DNA of 63,301 nucleotides from JBFXDI01 sp050181295. Its GTDB lineage: Bacteria > Pseudomonadota > Alphaproteobacteria > Rhizobiales > Aestuariivirgaceae. How positions within the stretch are numbered: the first letter of the stretch is position 1; every line of letters begins with the position of its first letter. Location: positions 1 to 63,301 of the forward strand of contig JBFXDI010000005.1 of the NCBI GenBank assembly GCA_050181295.1, written 5' to 3'. Made by a program: the position numbers and the translations under genes. The notes under the pieces are model-generated. The model had not been told where the DNA came from, searched no databases, and saw only the letters and a program-made list of their open reading frames with translations. Below, one piece after another: positions 43,803 through 53,021 of the stretch.

Positions 43803-45407
43803 ATGAACGAACTCGACCACAAGCTCGAACTCGCCAAGAAGCTCGCCGGACGCCGCAAGGTCTCGCGGCGCGACTTCGTGCAACTCGCCATCGCCACGGG
43901 CCTCACGATCCCGGCCGCGAACGCGCTCTTCACGCAGGCCGTGCGCGCGGAACCGAAGAAGGGCGGCTATGCGCGCTTCGGCCTGGCGCATGGAGCCACC
44001 ACCGATACCCTCGACCCCGGCAACTATGTCGACACGTTCCCGCAATGCGCGTTCTGGGGGGCGCTCTCGAACAGCCTCACGGAAGTCGATGCCAAGGGCA
44101 ACATCGTGCCGGACCTCGCCGAAAGCTTCGAGGCGGCCGAGGGCGCCAAGAGCTGGGTGTTCAAGCTCCGCAAGGGCTCGACATTCCACAACGGCAAGAA
44201 CGTGACGCCCCAAGACGTCGTCGAATCCTTCCGCTTCCACATGAGCGAGAGCTCGAAGTCCGCCGCCAAGTCCCTCCTCGCCTCGGTGAAGGACATCAAG
44301 GGCGACGGACCCGAGACGGTCATCTTCACGCTCGACGCCGCCAACGCCGACTTCCCCTACATCGCCAGCGACTACCACATCCCGATCATGCCGGCGAAGG
44401 ACGGCGGGGGCATCGACTGGGAATCGGGCGTGCGCACTGGCCCTTATGTCTATACGGGCTTCGAGCCGGGCGTGCGCTGCCGCATGAAGCGCAATCCCAA
44501 CTACTTCAAGGAGGGCAAGCCCTATTTCGACGAGGTCGAGTTCATCGCCATCACCGATGTCGCGGCGCGCATGAACGCGCTCACGACCGGGGATGTGCAG
44601 TTCATCGGCCGCGCCGACCTCAAGACCCTCAACCTGCTGCAGCGGAACCCGAACATCACCGTCGTGGAGCAGACAGGCTACGGGCACTACGTGCTGCCGA
44701 TGAACACGAAGATCGCCCCCTTCGACAACCCGGATGTGCGCAACGCGCTCAAATGGGCGGTCGACCGCGAGGACATCGCCAAGAAGGTGTTCCTCGGGCA
44801 CGCAACGGTCGGCAACGACAATCCGATCGCTCCGAGCGTCAAGTTCGCCACCAACCCGGAGCCGGTCTACAAGTACGATCCAGAGCGCGCCAAGGACCAC
44901 CTGAAGAAGGCCGGCCTCACCAACCTCAAGGTCGACCTCTCGGTGGCCGACGCCGCCTTCACGGGCGCGGTGGACGCCGCGGTGCTCTTCCAGCAGTCGG
45001 CCGCCAAGGCGGGCATCGACATCAACATCGTGCGCGAGCCGAATGACGGCTACTGGGACAATGTCTGGCTGAAGAAGGCCTGGTGCGCCTCCTACTGGAG
45101 CGGCAGGCCGACCTGCGACTGGATGTTCACCTCGACCTACGCGGCCGGCGCCAACTGGAACGAGACGTTCTGGGACAACAAGCGCTTCAACGAGCTTCTT
45201 GTGCAGGCCCGGGGCGAGACGGACGATGCCAAGCGCGCCGGCATGTATGCGGAGATGCAACAGCTCGTGCACGACGATGGCGGCGTGATCGTGCTCGTCT
45301 TCAACAACTATGTCGACGCGCACGCCAACACGCTCGCGCATGGCGACATCGCGCCCAACTGGGAGAACGACGGGCTGAAGATCGCCGAACGGTGGTGGTT
45401 CGCCTGA
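43803..45407 (+). CDS. ABC importer substrate-binding protein 2, SBP_bac_5, Tat-exported
   Basis: This 534-residue paralogue of the preceding gene is similar along its whole length. It also has a Tat signal ('KVSRRDFVQLAIATGLTIPAANALF', RR at 22-23). 'GREAT' regions include 'NSLTEVDAKGNIVPDLAESFEA', 'FHNGKNVTPQDVVESFRFHM', 'DVRNALKWAVDREDIAKKVFLGHATVGNDN' and 'KIAERWWFA'. The ribosome binding site 'gggagggtcaaga' is strong. A hairpin at 45429 ends this part of the transcript. It probably feeds the same permease as SBP 1 with a different or overlapping ligand. Confidence 0.92.
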   Translation: MNELDHKLELAKKLAGRRKVSRRDFVQLAIATGLTIPAANALFTQAVRAEPKKGGYARFGLAHGATTDTLDPGNYVDTFPQCAFWGALSNSLTEVDAKGNIVPDLAESFEAAEGAKSWVFKLRKGSTFHNGKNVTPQDVVESFRFHMSESSKSAAKSLLASVKDIKGDGPETVIFTLDAANADFPYIASDYHIPIMPAKDGGGIDWESGVRTGPYVYTGFEPGVRCRMKRNPNYFKEGKPYFDEVEFIAITDVAARMNALTTGDVQFIGRADLKTLNLLQRNPNITVVEQTGYGHYVLPMNTKIAPFDNPDVRNALKWAVDREDIAKKVFLGHATVGNDNPIAPSVKFATNPEPVYKYDPERAKDHLKKAGLTNLKVDLSVADAAFTGAVDAAVLFQQSAAKAGIDINIVREPNDGYWDNVWLKKAWCASYWSGRPTCDWMFTSTYAAGANWNETFWDNKRFNELLVQARGETDDAKRAGMYAEMQQLVHDDGGVIVLVFNNYVDAHANTLAHGDIAPNWENDGLKIAERWWFA

Positions 45408-45428
45408 TCGCTCTAGGCATCTGAGCAT

Positions 45429-45455
45429 GAACGGCCGGGCAATGCCCGGCCGTTC
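45429..45455 (+). terminator. Hairpin after the second binding-protein gene
   Basis: GAACGGCCGGGC-aat-GCCCGGCCGTTC is a perfect 12-bp stem, followed by 'tgttcttgtt', a T-rich but interrupted tail. It probably reduces read-through, giving the binding proteins more mRNA than downstream genes. Confidence 0.65.
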
Positions 45456-45603
45456 TGTTCTTGTTCCGGGATGGAACCGGAACCGCCGTTTGCCGGTTGT
45501 TAAGGCAATCGGGGTTTATCTGGCGTCAAGCCGCCTGGAATGCACCGGATTTCCGGCGCAATTCCTGGCTACGCCCAAACGGCCAACTGGAAGGAGAGGG
45601 TCG

Positions 45604-45888
45604 ATGTTCAACAAATTCGCGCTGATCGCAGTGGCAGGTGGCATCGCCGCCGGAGCCTTCGCGCTCCAGGCGGAACCGGCAGCCGCCGGCGTTCACATCG
45701 GAATCGGGGTGCCGGCTCCGTATTATTATGCGCCGCCTCCGCCGGTCTATTACGCGCCGCCTCCGCCCGCCTATGGCTACTACGGCGCGGGCTACGATGA
45801 CGACTACGGCTATCGACCGCGCCAAAAATCCTGCCGCAAGTGGCAGGACCGGTGGGGCAACTGGCACAAGAAGTGTCGCCGCTGGTAG
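45604..45888 (+). CDS. Secreted Pro/Tyr-rich small protein
   Basis: The protein has 94 residues from ATG 45604, with 'ggaaggagagggtcg' upstream. A signal peptide ('FALIAVAGGIAAGAFALQAEPAAA') precedes a low-complexity segment 'YYYAPPPPVYYAPPPPAYGYY' and a basic Trp-rich C-terminus 'SCRKWQDRWGNWHKKCRRW' with two Cys. Similar proteins occur widely and without known function in Rhizobiales. It sits, flanked by two terminators, between the binding-protein genes and the permease genes of one ABC importer, which is an odd location. Confidence 0.82.
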   Translation: MFNKFALIAVAGGIAAGAFALQAEPAAAGVHIGIGVPAPYYYAPPPPVYYAPPPPAYGYYGAGYDDDYGYRPRQKSCRKWQDRWGNWHKKCRRW

Positions 45889-45911
45889 CTGAACGATAGA
45901 GGCAAGACATC

Positions 45912-45943
45912 AGGCCCCGGACGATCGTCCGGGGCCTTTTTTG
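45912..45943 (+). terminator. Rho-independent terminator after the Pro/Tyr-rich gene
   Basis: AGGCCCCGGACGAT-CGTCCGGGGCCT forms a perfect long stem followed by TTTTTTG. It fully separates the small gene from the permease gene starting at 46065, so the permeases need their own promoter. Confidence 0.9.
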
Positions 45944-46064
45944 TTGCTCTCCATCCACAAGCGAAGCGGGTGAAAAGTTTGTGCTGGATGCTGCCGGTCG
46001 ATTTTGCAACAATGCGACCAGGGTGAGGCAATAACCACTATAAAACTTCCGGGAGCCGCAATCG

Positions 46065-47033
46065 ATGCATCCCGTCCTTCGCACTGTGCTGCAGCGTCTC
46101 GGACTTGGGCTGGTCACGCTCTTCTTCGTGTCGCTTATCATCTTCTCGGCCATCGAGATGCTGCCGGGCGACTTCGCGCGCGCCATCCTGGGCCAGGCGG
46201 CGACGCCCGAAACGGTGGCCGCCTTCCAGAAGGAGATCGGCCTCGACAAGCCGCCGGTCGAGCGGTACGTGACGTGGGTCGGCAACGTGCTGCAGGGCGA
46301 TTTCGGCTCCTCCTTCGCGAGCCGCATCGGATATCGGCGCACCGTCGCCGAGCTCATTGCGCCGCGCCTCTACAACACGCTCTTTCTCGCGCTGATGACC
46401 GCGATCATCGCAGTGCCGCTGGCGCTGGGGCTCGGAATCCTCGCCGCCCTCTACCGCAACAGCTTCTTCGACCGGGCCGTCAACGCCGCGACGCTCTCGA
46501 CCATCTCGTTCCCGGAATTCTTCGTCGCCTACATCCTCATGCTGTTCCTGGCGGTGAAGTTCCCAATCTTCCATTCGCTCGCCAATGTGAGCGCCGACAC
46601 GCCGTTCCTCGACCGCATCGCGCGCTGCGCGCTTCCCGCCATGACGCTGACGCTGGTGATCGTGGCGCACATGATGCGCATGACGCGCGCCGCCATCATC
46701 AACCTGCTGGCGAGCCCCTATATCGAGATGGCGCAGCTCAAGGGCGTGCCGCGAGGGCAGGTGATCCTGCGCCACGCGCTCCCCAACGCCTGGGCGCCGA
46801 TCGTCAACATCATCGCCTTCAACCTCGCCTATCTGGTGGTGGGCGTGGTCGTGGTGGAGGTGGTGTTCGTCTATCCGGGCATCGGGCAGCTAATGGTGGA
46901 CTCGGTCACGAGCCGCGACATCCCGGTGGTGCAGGCCTGCGCGCTCATCTTCGCGGCGACCTATATCCTGCTCAACCTCACGGCGGACATCATCTCGATC
47001 GTCACCAACCCGAGGCTCCTGCATCCGCGATGA
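46065..47033 (+). CDS. Peptide-type ABC importer permease, DppB-like
   Basis: This 322-residue inner-membrane protein has six hydrophobic helices. 'LRTVLQRLGLGLVTLFFVSLIIFSAIEMLPGDFAR' is the typical DppB/OppB N-terminus with 'LPGD', and the coupling-helix motif 'EMAQLKGVPRGQVILRHALPNAWAPIV' matches the EAA loop. It forms the channel with the next permease. The end overlaps the next gene start by 4 bp (ATGA). It begins 121 bp after a strong terminator, so an own promoter is expected. Confidence 0.94.
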   Translation: MHPVLRTVLQRLGLGLVTLFFVSLIIFSAIEMLPGDFARAILGQAATPETVAAFQKEIGLDKPPVERYVTWVGNVLQGDFGSSFASRIGYRRTVAELIAPRLYNTLFLALMTAIIAVPLALGLGILAALYRNSFFDRAVNAATLSTISFPEFFVAYILMLFLAVKFPIFHSLANVSADTPFLDRIARCALPAMTLTLVIVAHMMRMTRAAIINLLASPYIEMAQLKGVPRGQVILRHALPNAWAPIVNIIAFNLAYLVVGVVVVEVVFVYPGIGQLMVDSVTSRDIPVVQACALIFAATYILLNLTADIISIVTNPRLLHPR

Positions 47034-47998
47034 CCGACACGCCCCATAGCGCGGCTACGGTCGCGCCGGCCGCGCCCAAGGCCCGCCGCACCAAGCGCGA
47101 GATCATCTGGCGCGGGCTGAAGAAGGCGCCGCTCTCGGCCTGGTTCGGGATGATCGTGATTTTCGCGTATCTGTTCGTGGCGATCTTCGCGCCTCTCATC
47201 GCGCCGCACGGAGAATCGGAAGTCTTTCCGATCCCCTACGACACTTGGAAGCTGACGTTCGTCTGGGTGCATATCGTCGGAAAGATCTACATACCGGTGT
47301 GGGCCTATCTCGACCCCGCCAAGGAGTTCTTCTTCGGAACCGACCAGCTCGGCCGCGACATGCTCTCGCGGCTGATCTACGGAGCCCGCAACACCATCGG
47401 CATCGCGGTCGCTACGACCTTCCTCGCCTTCGCCATCGGCGGCGGGCTTGGCCTCCTGGCGGCCATCAAGCGCGGCTGGATCGACCAGATCCTTTCGCGT
47501 GTGGTCGACGCGCTGATGGCGATCCCCACCCTCATCTTCGCGCTCATGCTGCTGTCTATCTTCGGATCCTCGGTCACCAACCTCATCCTCGTGATAGCGG
47601 CCCTCGACTCGACGCGGGTGTTCCGGCTGTCGCGCGCGGTCGGCATGAACGTGGTGGTCATGGACTATGTGGAGGCGGCGCGGCTGCGGGGCGAGAAGAT
47701 CGGCTGGATCATGACACGCGAGATCCTGCCCAATGTCCTGCCGCCACTGGTGGCGGAATTCGGCCTCCGGTTCTGCTTCGTGTTCCTCACCATCTCGGCG
47801 CTCTCCTTCCTTGGCGTCGGCATCCAGCCGCCCACCGCCGACTGGGGCTCCATGGTGCGCGAGAACGCGACCCTCATCACTTACGGAGACGTGACGCCGC
47901 TCCTGCCGGCCGCCTCCATCGCGCTCCTGACGGTGGCCGTCAACTTCGTGGTGGACTGGTTCCTGCACAAGACGAGCGGGCTCAGGGACGAGCATTGA
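47030..47998 (+). CDS. Peptide-type ABC importer permease, DppC-like
   Basis: The protein has 322 residues from ATG 47030. The N-terminal ~35 residues are cytosolic and basic, then the first helix 'FGMIVIFAYLFVAIFAPLIAPHG' and 'FFGTDQLGRDMLSRLIYGAR', the hallmark of DppC/OppC proteins. The EAA loop is 'DYVEAARLRGEKIGWIMTREILPNVLPPL'. The segment between the first helix and 'GTDQLGRD' is longer than usual (~60 residues, 'TWKLTFVWVHIVGKIYIPVW'). It partners with the DppB-like gene by 4-bp overlap and lies 58 bp before the ATPase gene. Confidence 0.94.
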   Translation: MTDTPHSAATVAPAAPKARRTKREIIWRGLKKAPLSAWFGMIVIFAYLFVAIFAPLIAPHGESEVFPIPYDTWKLTFVWVHIVGKIYIPVWAYLDPAKEFFFGTDQLGRDMLSRLIYGARNTIGIAVATTFLAFAIGGGLGLLAAIKRGWIDQILSRVVDALMAIPTLIFALMLLSIFGSSVTNLILVIAALDSTRVFRLSRAVGMNVVVMDYVEAARLRGEKIGWIMTREILPNVLPPLVAEFGLRFCFVFLTISALSFLGVGIQPPTADWGSMVRENATLITYGDVTPLLPAASIALLTVAVNFVVDWFLHKTSGLRDEH

Positions 47999-48056
47999 TG
48001 ACGCCTTTTCCTTCGCGTCATTGCCGGACGTGACGAAAGAGTAGAGGTTCCCGCCC

Positions 48057-49724
48057 ATGTCGGCCCAGCAGAGCAAGAATCAGCCACAGCGCACCAAGGG
48101 CGACGTGCTGCTCGAGATGCGTGACGTGAGGATCGAGGGTTTTGCCGACGAGCAGTGGCGCGAGATCGTCAAGGGGGTAAGCCTGACGCTGAAGCGCGGC
48201 GAGGTCATGGGCCTCATCGGCGAATCGGGCGCCGGCAAGTCGACGCTGGGGCTGGCGGCCATGGGGTTCGCGCGCGCCGGCTGCCGCATCAGCGGCGGCT
48301 CCATCATCTTCGACGGCATCGATCTCACCAAGGCGGGCGAAACGCAGAAGCGCCGCCTGCGCGGCTCGCGCATCGCCTATGTGGCGCAGAGCGCGGCAGC
48401 CGCCTTCAATCCCGCCCACCAGCTCATGGATCAGACGATCGAGTCGGCGACCCGGCACGGCGTGCGCTCGAAGTCCGAGGCGATCGCCGACACCAAGGAC
48501 CTTTTCCGCCGCCTGCAGCTACCCAATCCGGACAAGATCGGCGACCGCTATCCCCATCAGGTCTCGGGCGGACAGCTGCAGCGCGTCATGACCGCCATGG
48601 CCATGACCTGCCGGCCCGACCTCATCATCTTCGACGAGCCCACGACCGCGCTCGACGTGACGACGCAGGTCGAGGTGCTGGCGGCGATCCGCAATCTCGT
48701 CGAGCAGTTCAACACCGCGGCGCTCTACATCACCCACGATCTCGCCGTGGTCGCCCAGATGGCGCACCGGATCATGGTGCTGCGCTACGGCAAGACGGTG
48801 GAGGAAGCCGAGACGCGCACCATGCTGGCGCAGCCGACCCAGGACTACACCAAGACGCTGTGGGCGGTGCGCAGCCTCCAGAAGCCCGAGGACCCGAGCA
48901 AGGACGTCATTCTCGCCATCAACGGCGTGGATGCGAGCTACGGAGGATTGGTCAAGGTTCTCGACGACGTCCGCGTCGAGGTGCCGCGCGGTCGCACCGT
49001 GGCGGTGGTGGGCGAATCGGGCTCCGGCAAGTCGACGCTGGCGCGGGTGATCACCGGCCTCCTGCCGCCGAGCAAGGGCAACGTGGTGTTCAACGGCAAG
49101 CCGCTGCCCAAGTCGCTCGGCGAGCGCGAGCGGGACACGCTCAGGCGCATCCAGATGATCTACCAGATGCCGGACACGGCGCTCAATCCGCGCCACACGG
49201 TGCGCGACGTAGTCGGGCGGCCGCTCGAGTTCTACCTGGGGCTCAGGGGGGCGGCCTGCGACCGGCGCGTGGTGGAGCTGCTCGAGCAGATCGAGCTCAA
49301 CGAGAGCTTCATCGACCGGCTGCCGAGCGAGCTGTCGGGCGGCCAGAAGCAGCGCATCTGCATCGCGAGGGCGCTGGCGGCCAACCCGGAATTCATCATC
49401 TGCGACGAGGTGACCTCGGCGCTCGACCAGATCGTGCAGGAGGGCATCCTCAAGCTCCTGCTCAGGCTCCAGAAGGAGCTCGGCATCACCTATCTCTTCA
49501 TCACCCACGACATCGCGACCGTCAGGGCGATCTCGGACGAGATCGTGGTCATGCATCGCGGCAAGGTGGTGCAGCAGGGGCTGAAGTCGCAGGTGCTGAA
49601 CCCGCCCTATCCGCCCTACACCGAGCTTCTCCTCTCCTCGGTGCCGGAGATGGACCCGGACTGGCTAGACCGCCTGTTGCAGAAGCGCCAGCAGCCCGGC
49701 TCCATGCAGGCGGCAGGGAACTGA
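48057..49724 (+). CDS. Fused double ATPase of the peptide-type ABC importer (DppD-DppF like)
   Basis: This 555-residue protein carries two complete ATPase domains. Domain 1 has 'GESGAGKSTLGL', 'VSGGQLQRVMTAMAM', 'LIIFDEPTTALD' and the DppD-like 'YITHDLAVVAQMAHR'. Domain 2 has 'GESGSGKSTLARV', 'LSGGQKQRICIARALA' and 'FIICDEVTSALD', followed by a C-terminal oligopeptide-transporter region 'NPPYPPYTELLLSSVPEMDPDWL'. In E. coli these are separate DppD and DppF subunits; the fusion occurs in many alphaproteobacterial opine/peptide systems. The first Walker A is slightly unusual (GAGKS) but valid. Confidence 0.95.
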   Translation: MSAQQSKNQPQRTKGDVLLEMRDVRIEGFADEQWREIVKGVSLTLKRGEVMGLIGESGAGKSTLGLAAMGFARAGCRISGGSIIFDGIDLTKAGETQKRRLRGSRIAYVAQSAAAAFNPAHQLMDQTIESATRHGVRSKSEAIADTKDLFRRLQLPNPDKIGDRYPHQVSGGQLQRVMTAMAMTCRPDLIIFDEPTTALDVTTQVEVLAAIRNLVEQFNTAALYITHDLAVVAQMAHRIMVLRYGKTVEEAETRTMLAQPTQDYTKTLWAVRSLQKPEDPSKDVILAINGVDASYGGLVKVLDDVRVEVPRGRTVAVVGESGSGKSTLARVITGLLPPSKGNVVFNGKPLPKSLGERERDTLRRIQMIYQMPDTALNPRHTVRDVVGRPLEFYLGLRGAACDRRVVELLEQIELNESFIDRLPSELSGGQKQRICIARALAANPEFIICDEVTSALDQIVQEGILKLLLRLQKELGITYLFITHDIATVRAISDEIVVMHRGKVVQQGLKSQVLNPPYPPYTELLLSSVPEMDPDWLDRLLQKRQQPGSMQAAGN

Positions 49725-49755
49725 GCGGAACGGCCCGCGATTCTCTCTCTTCGTC

Positions 49756-49834
49756 ATGCCGGCGAAGGCTGGCATCCCATGAAGCGGTCCCGCTGGGTGG
49801 CAGATTCATCAGTGGACTCCAGCTTTCGCTGGAG
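49756..49834. repeat. Dispersed hairpin pair between convergent transcripts
   Basis: ATGCCGGC-gaag-GCTGGCAT (49756-49775) and CTCCAGC-tttc-GCTGGAG (49817-49834) flank a non-coding core. The same two-hairpin design, with compensating bases, is at 62753-62830. Confidence 0.65.
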
Positions 49835-49867
49835 TGACGAAGAGAATCCTGAACCGGGAACGGCCTC

Positions 49868-52800
49868 TCACTCGCCGGGCTGGAGGCCGCGCATCTCGCT
49901 CTCGAGCGCCTTCTCGATGGCGCCGCGGGGCCGCGTCCAGCCGGCCATGAGATTGTAGAGCACGGGCGTCAGAAAGAGCGTGAGGACGGTGGCGAAGCCC
50001 AGGCCGCCGACGATCACGGTGCCGATGGCGTAGCGGCTCTCGGCGCCCGCGCCATGCGCCATGACCAGCGGCACGGCGCCGAGGATGGTGGCGATGACGG
50101 TCATCAGGATCGGCCGCAGGCGCACGACGGAAGCCTCGATCACCGCCTCGCGCACGGATTTCCCCTCGTCGCGTAGCTGGTTGGCGAACTCCGCTATCAG
50201 GATGCCGTTCTTGGCCATGAGGCCGATCAGGAGGATGACGCCGATCTGGGTATAGAGGTTGAGCGTCAGCCCCGTGAAGAGCAGCGTGAAGACGGCGCCC
50301 GCGAGCGCCATGGGCACGCCCAGCATGATGATGATGGGATGCACCCAGCTCTCGAACTGCGCCGCCAGCACCAGGAAGACGACGAGGAGGGCGAGCACGA
50401 AGGTGAAGGCCATGCCGCTCGAGGCCTCCTTGAACTGCTGCGACTGGCCGGCGAACTGGATGGTGGCCTGGGGCGGCAGCTCGGTGCGCGCCGTCTCCTC
50501 GGCGAAGGCGATCGCCTGGCCGAGCGGGTAGTCGTCGCTCAGCGCCGCCGTCAGCGTGATCGAGGGCAGCCGGTTGTAGCGGCGGAGCGCCGGGGCGGCA
50601 GCCTCCTCGGTCGGCTTCACGAGCGAGGACAGGGGCACGAGCGTCTTGCCGTCGCCCGCCCGCACGAACACGTTGTCGATGTCGCTCGGCGTCTGGCGGT
50701 CGTCGTCCTCGGCCTGCACCATCACCGAATACTCGCGGCCGCGGTCGATATAGGTGGTCACCTCGCGCGAGGCGAACATGGTCTGGAGCGTGGAGGCGAT
50801 GGTCTGCACGCTGACGCCGAGATCGTTGGCGCGGTCGCGGTCGATCTCGAGCGTGAGCTGGGGCTGGTTCTCCTCGAAATCGAGCTCGGGGTTGAGGAGG
50901 CCAGGATTGTCCTGGGCGCGCGCCAGCATGGTGTTCGCCCATTGCTTCACGTCCTCGAAGTCGGGTCCGCTCACGACCACTCGCAGGGGCGTTGAGCTTC
51001 CGCGCAGGCCAAGCCCGGCGGGCACCGTCGGCGCGCCGCGCGCGCCCACCACCTCGTTGACCGACTGCACGAGCCGGCGGACCACGACGCCCTGGTCTCC
51101 ATCCCGCTCGTTCCACGGCTTCATGCGCACGACCACGAAGGAGCGGTTGGCGCGCTGCTGGCTGCCGACCACGGAGTAGATCATGACGATGTCGGCCTCC
51201 TCGGCGTAAGGCCGGATCCTGTCCTCCAGAAGCTTCGTCTGGCGGTCCGTGTAGTCGACGGTCGAGCCCTGCGGCGTGGTCAGCGGGATGAAGAGGGAGC
51301 CTCGATCCTCGCGCGGCGTCAGCTCCTGCGGCAGGTTCTGGAACACGACATAGGCGAGGCCGGCGATCACCACGGTGACGCCGATGACCACAACGGGAAG
51401 ATCGAGAAGGCGGACGAGAAGGCCGCGATAGGCGCGACCAAGGCGGCCGCCGGCCGCGGCATCGGGATTGTGCGCGCCGCTCTTCAGGATCTTCGAGGCG
51501 AGCGCCGGGCAGGCGGAGAGCGACACATAGGTCGAGATCAGCACCGAGGCGGCCATGACGACGCCGAACTCGACGAAGAGCTTGCCGATGTCGCCCTCCA
51601 GCATGGAGATCGGCAGGAAGACGGCGCAGAGCGTGAGCGAGGTGGCGATGATGGCGAAGGTGACCTGGCGCGCCCCGAGCACGCTCGCCACCAATGGCTT
51701 CTCGCCGAGCGAGATGCGGCGCTCGATGTTCTCGAGCATCACGATGGCGTCGTCGACCACGAGGCCGATCGCCAGCACCAGCGCCATGAGGGTGAGGATG
51801 TTGAGCGAGAAGCCGAGCGCGTAGATGAGCGTGAAGGTGCCGATGAGCGAGATCGGGATGGCGATGGCAGGAATGAGGGTGGCGCGCCACGAGCGCAGGA
51901 AGAGCAGGATGACCAGCACCACGAGGACGAGCGCCACGCCGAGCGCGATCAGAACCTCCTTCACCGAGGCGGCCACGAACTGCGCCTCGTCGCCGCCGAT
52001 CTCGATCGTCATGCCCTCCGGCAGGTTGGGCGTGATCTCGGCGAGCTGGGCGCGCACCGCGTTGGAGACCGCGATGGTGTTGGCTTGCGACTGGCGGATG
52101 ATGCCGAGGCCGACCGCCGCCTTGCCGTTGGCGCGCACCAGCGTGTTGTCGTCCTCGACGCCCATCTCCACGCGCGCCACGTCGGCGAGCTTCACCGGAT
52201 AGCCGGCCATGCGATCGACGACGATGTTCTTGAACTGCTCGATGTCGGTGAGCCGGCTGTTGAGCTTCACCGTCAGGCCGCGATTGATCGACTCGAGGTC
52301 GCCCGCCGGCAGCTCGAGATTGGCGCGTCCGAGCGCCGCCTCGACGTCGGCCACCGTCAGGTTGCGGGCCGCGAGCGCCCGCCGGTCCAGCCACACGCGG
52401 ATGGCGTAGCGGCGCTCTCCGAAGATGTCGACGCTCGCCACCCCGTCGATGGTGGTGAGGCGGTCGTTGACGTTGCGCTCCAGGTAGTCGGTGATCTCCG
52501 AAGGCGACATGCGGTCGGAAGTGACTGCCAGCCGGATCACGGGGTCGGCATCGGCGTCCTGCTTGACGATGCGCGGCTCCTCGACGTCCTCCGGAAGGTC
52601 GCCCCGCACGCGGCCGATGGCGTCGCGCACGTCGTTGGCCGCCTCGTCGATGTTCTTCGAGGTCACGAACTCGACGGTCGTGCGGCTCTGGCCGAGACGG
52701 CTCTCAGAGGAAATGGACTTGACGCCGCTGATGCCGGCGACCGCACCGTCGATGATCTCGGTGATGTCGGAATCGATCGTCTGGGGCGCGGCGCCCGTAT

Positions 52801-52951
52801 AGACCGTGGTGATGCTGATGACGGCGGTGTCGATGTCCGGCAGCTCACGCACCGGAATGCGGAAGACCGAGGCGATGCCGAAGACGATCACGATGAGGCT
52901 CGCCACGGCGGCAAGCACGGGCCGGCGGATGGAAAGCTCGGAAAGGGTCAT
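49868..52951 (-). CDS. RND efflux pump inner-membrane transporter (AcrB/MexB-like)
   Basis: This 1,027-residue protein begins 'MTLSELSIRRPVLAAVASLIVIVFG', the first helix of HAE-RND transporters. It has two large periplasmic loops and the central 'LALVLAIGLVVDDAIVMLENIERR' helix with the paired Asp residues (~398-402) needed for proton coupling, then a second half with the same layout ('LLIGLMAKNGILIAEFANQLR'). It exports drugs, detergents or other hydrophobic compounds with the adaptor encoded 70 bp upstream. No outer-membrane TolC-like gene is present here, so a shared TolC is expected. Confidence 0.95.
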   Translation of the reverse strand: MTLSELSIRRPVLAAVASLIVIVFGIASVFRIPVRELPDIDTAVISITTVYTGAAPQTIDSDITEIIDGAVAGISGVKSISSESRLGQSRTTVEFVTSKNIDEAANDVRDAIGRVRGDLPEDVEEPRIVKQDADADPVIRLAVTSDRMSPSEITDYLERNVNDRLTTIDGVASVDIFGERRYAIRVWLDRRALAARNLTVADVEAALGRANLELPAGDLESINRGLTVKLNSRLTDIEQFKNIVVDRMAGYPVKLADVARVEMGVEDDNTLVRANGKAAVGLGIIRQSQANTIAVSNAVRAQLAEITPNLPEGMTIEIGGDEAQFVAASVKEVLIALGVALVLVVLVILLFLRSWRATLIPAIAIPISLIGTFTLIYALGFSLNILTLMALVLAIGLVVDDAIVMLENIERRISLGEKPLVASVLGARQVTFAIIATSLTLCAVFLPISMLEGDIGKLFVEFGVVMAASVLISTYVSLSACPALASKILKSGAHNPDAAAGGRLGRAYRGLLVRLLDLPVVVIGVTVVIAGLAYVVFQNLPQELTPREDRGSLFIPLTTPQGSTVDYTDRQTKLLEDRIRPYAEEADIVMIYSVVGSQQRANRSFVVVRMKPWNERDGDQGVVVRRLVQSVNEVVGARGAPTVPAGLGLRGSSTPLRVVVSGPDFEDVKQWANTMLARAQDNPGLLNPELDFEENQPQLTLEIDRDRANDLGVSVQTIASTLQTMFASREVTTYIDRGREYSVMVQAEDDDRQTPSDIDNVFVRAGDGKTLVPLSSLVKPTEEAAAPALRRYNRLPSITLTAALSDDYPLGQAIAFAEETARTELPPQATIQFAGQSQQFKEASSGMAFTFVLALLVVFLVLAAQFESWVHPIIIMLGVPMALAGAVFTLLFTGLTLNLYTQIGVILLIGLMAKNGILIAEFANQLRDEGKSVREAVIEASVVRLRPILMTVIATILGAVPLVMAHGAGAESRYAIGTVIVGGLGFATVLTLFLTPVLYNLMAGWTRPRGAIEKALESEMRGLQPGE

Positions 52952-53021
52952 GCCGCCCGCACTCGCTTCTCGTCTTGCGGCAGAGGGGAAATTCGACGCG
53001 CCGTTACCTCGTGCCCGCCCC

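Noticed and set aside
43797..45428. A 543-residue frame antisense to binding protein 2
   Set aside because: Composition is typical of a GC-rich antisense shadow (His/Arg/Val/Gly) and no domain is recognisable.
46004..47998. A 664-residue frame ending as the DppC-like permease
   Set aside because: The first ~340 residues are an out-of-frame reading of the DppB-like gene, low in hydrophobic segments; the real start is ATG 47030.
49809..52394. An 861-residue Arg/Gly-rich frame on the minus strand
   Set aside because: It is a +1 reading of the RND transporter gene, whose own frame has all family motifs.
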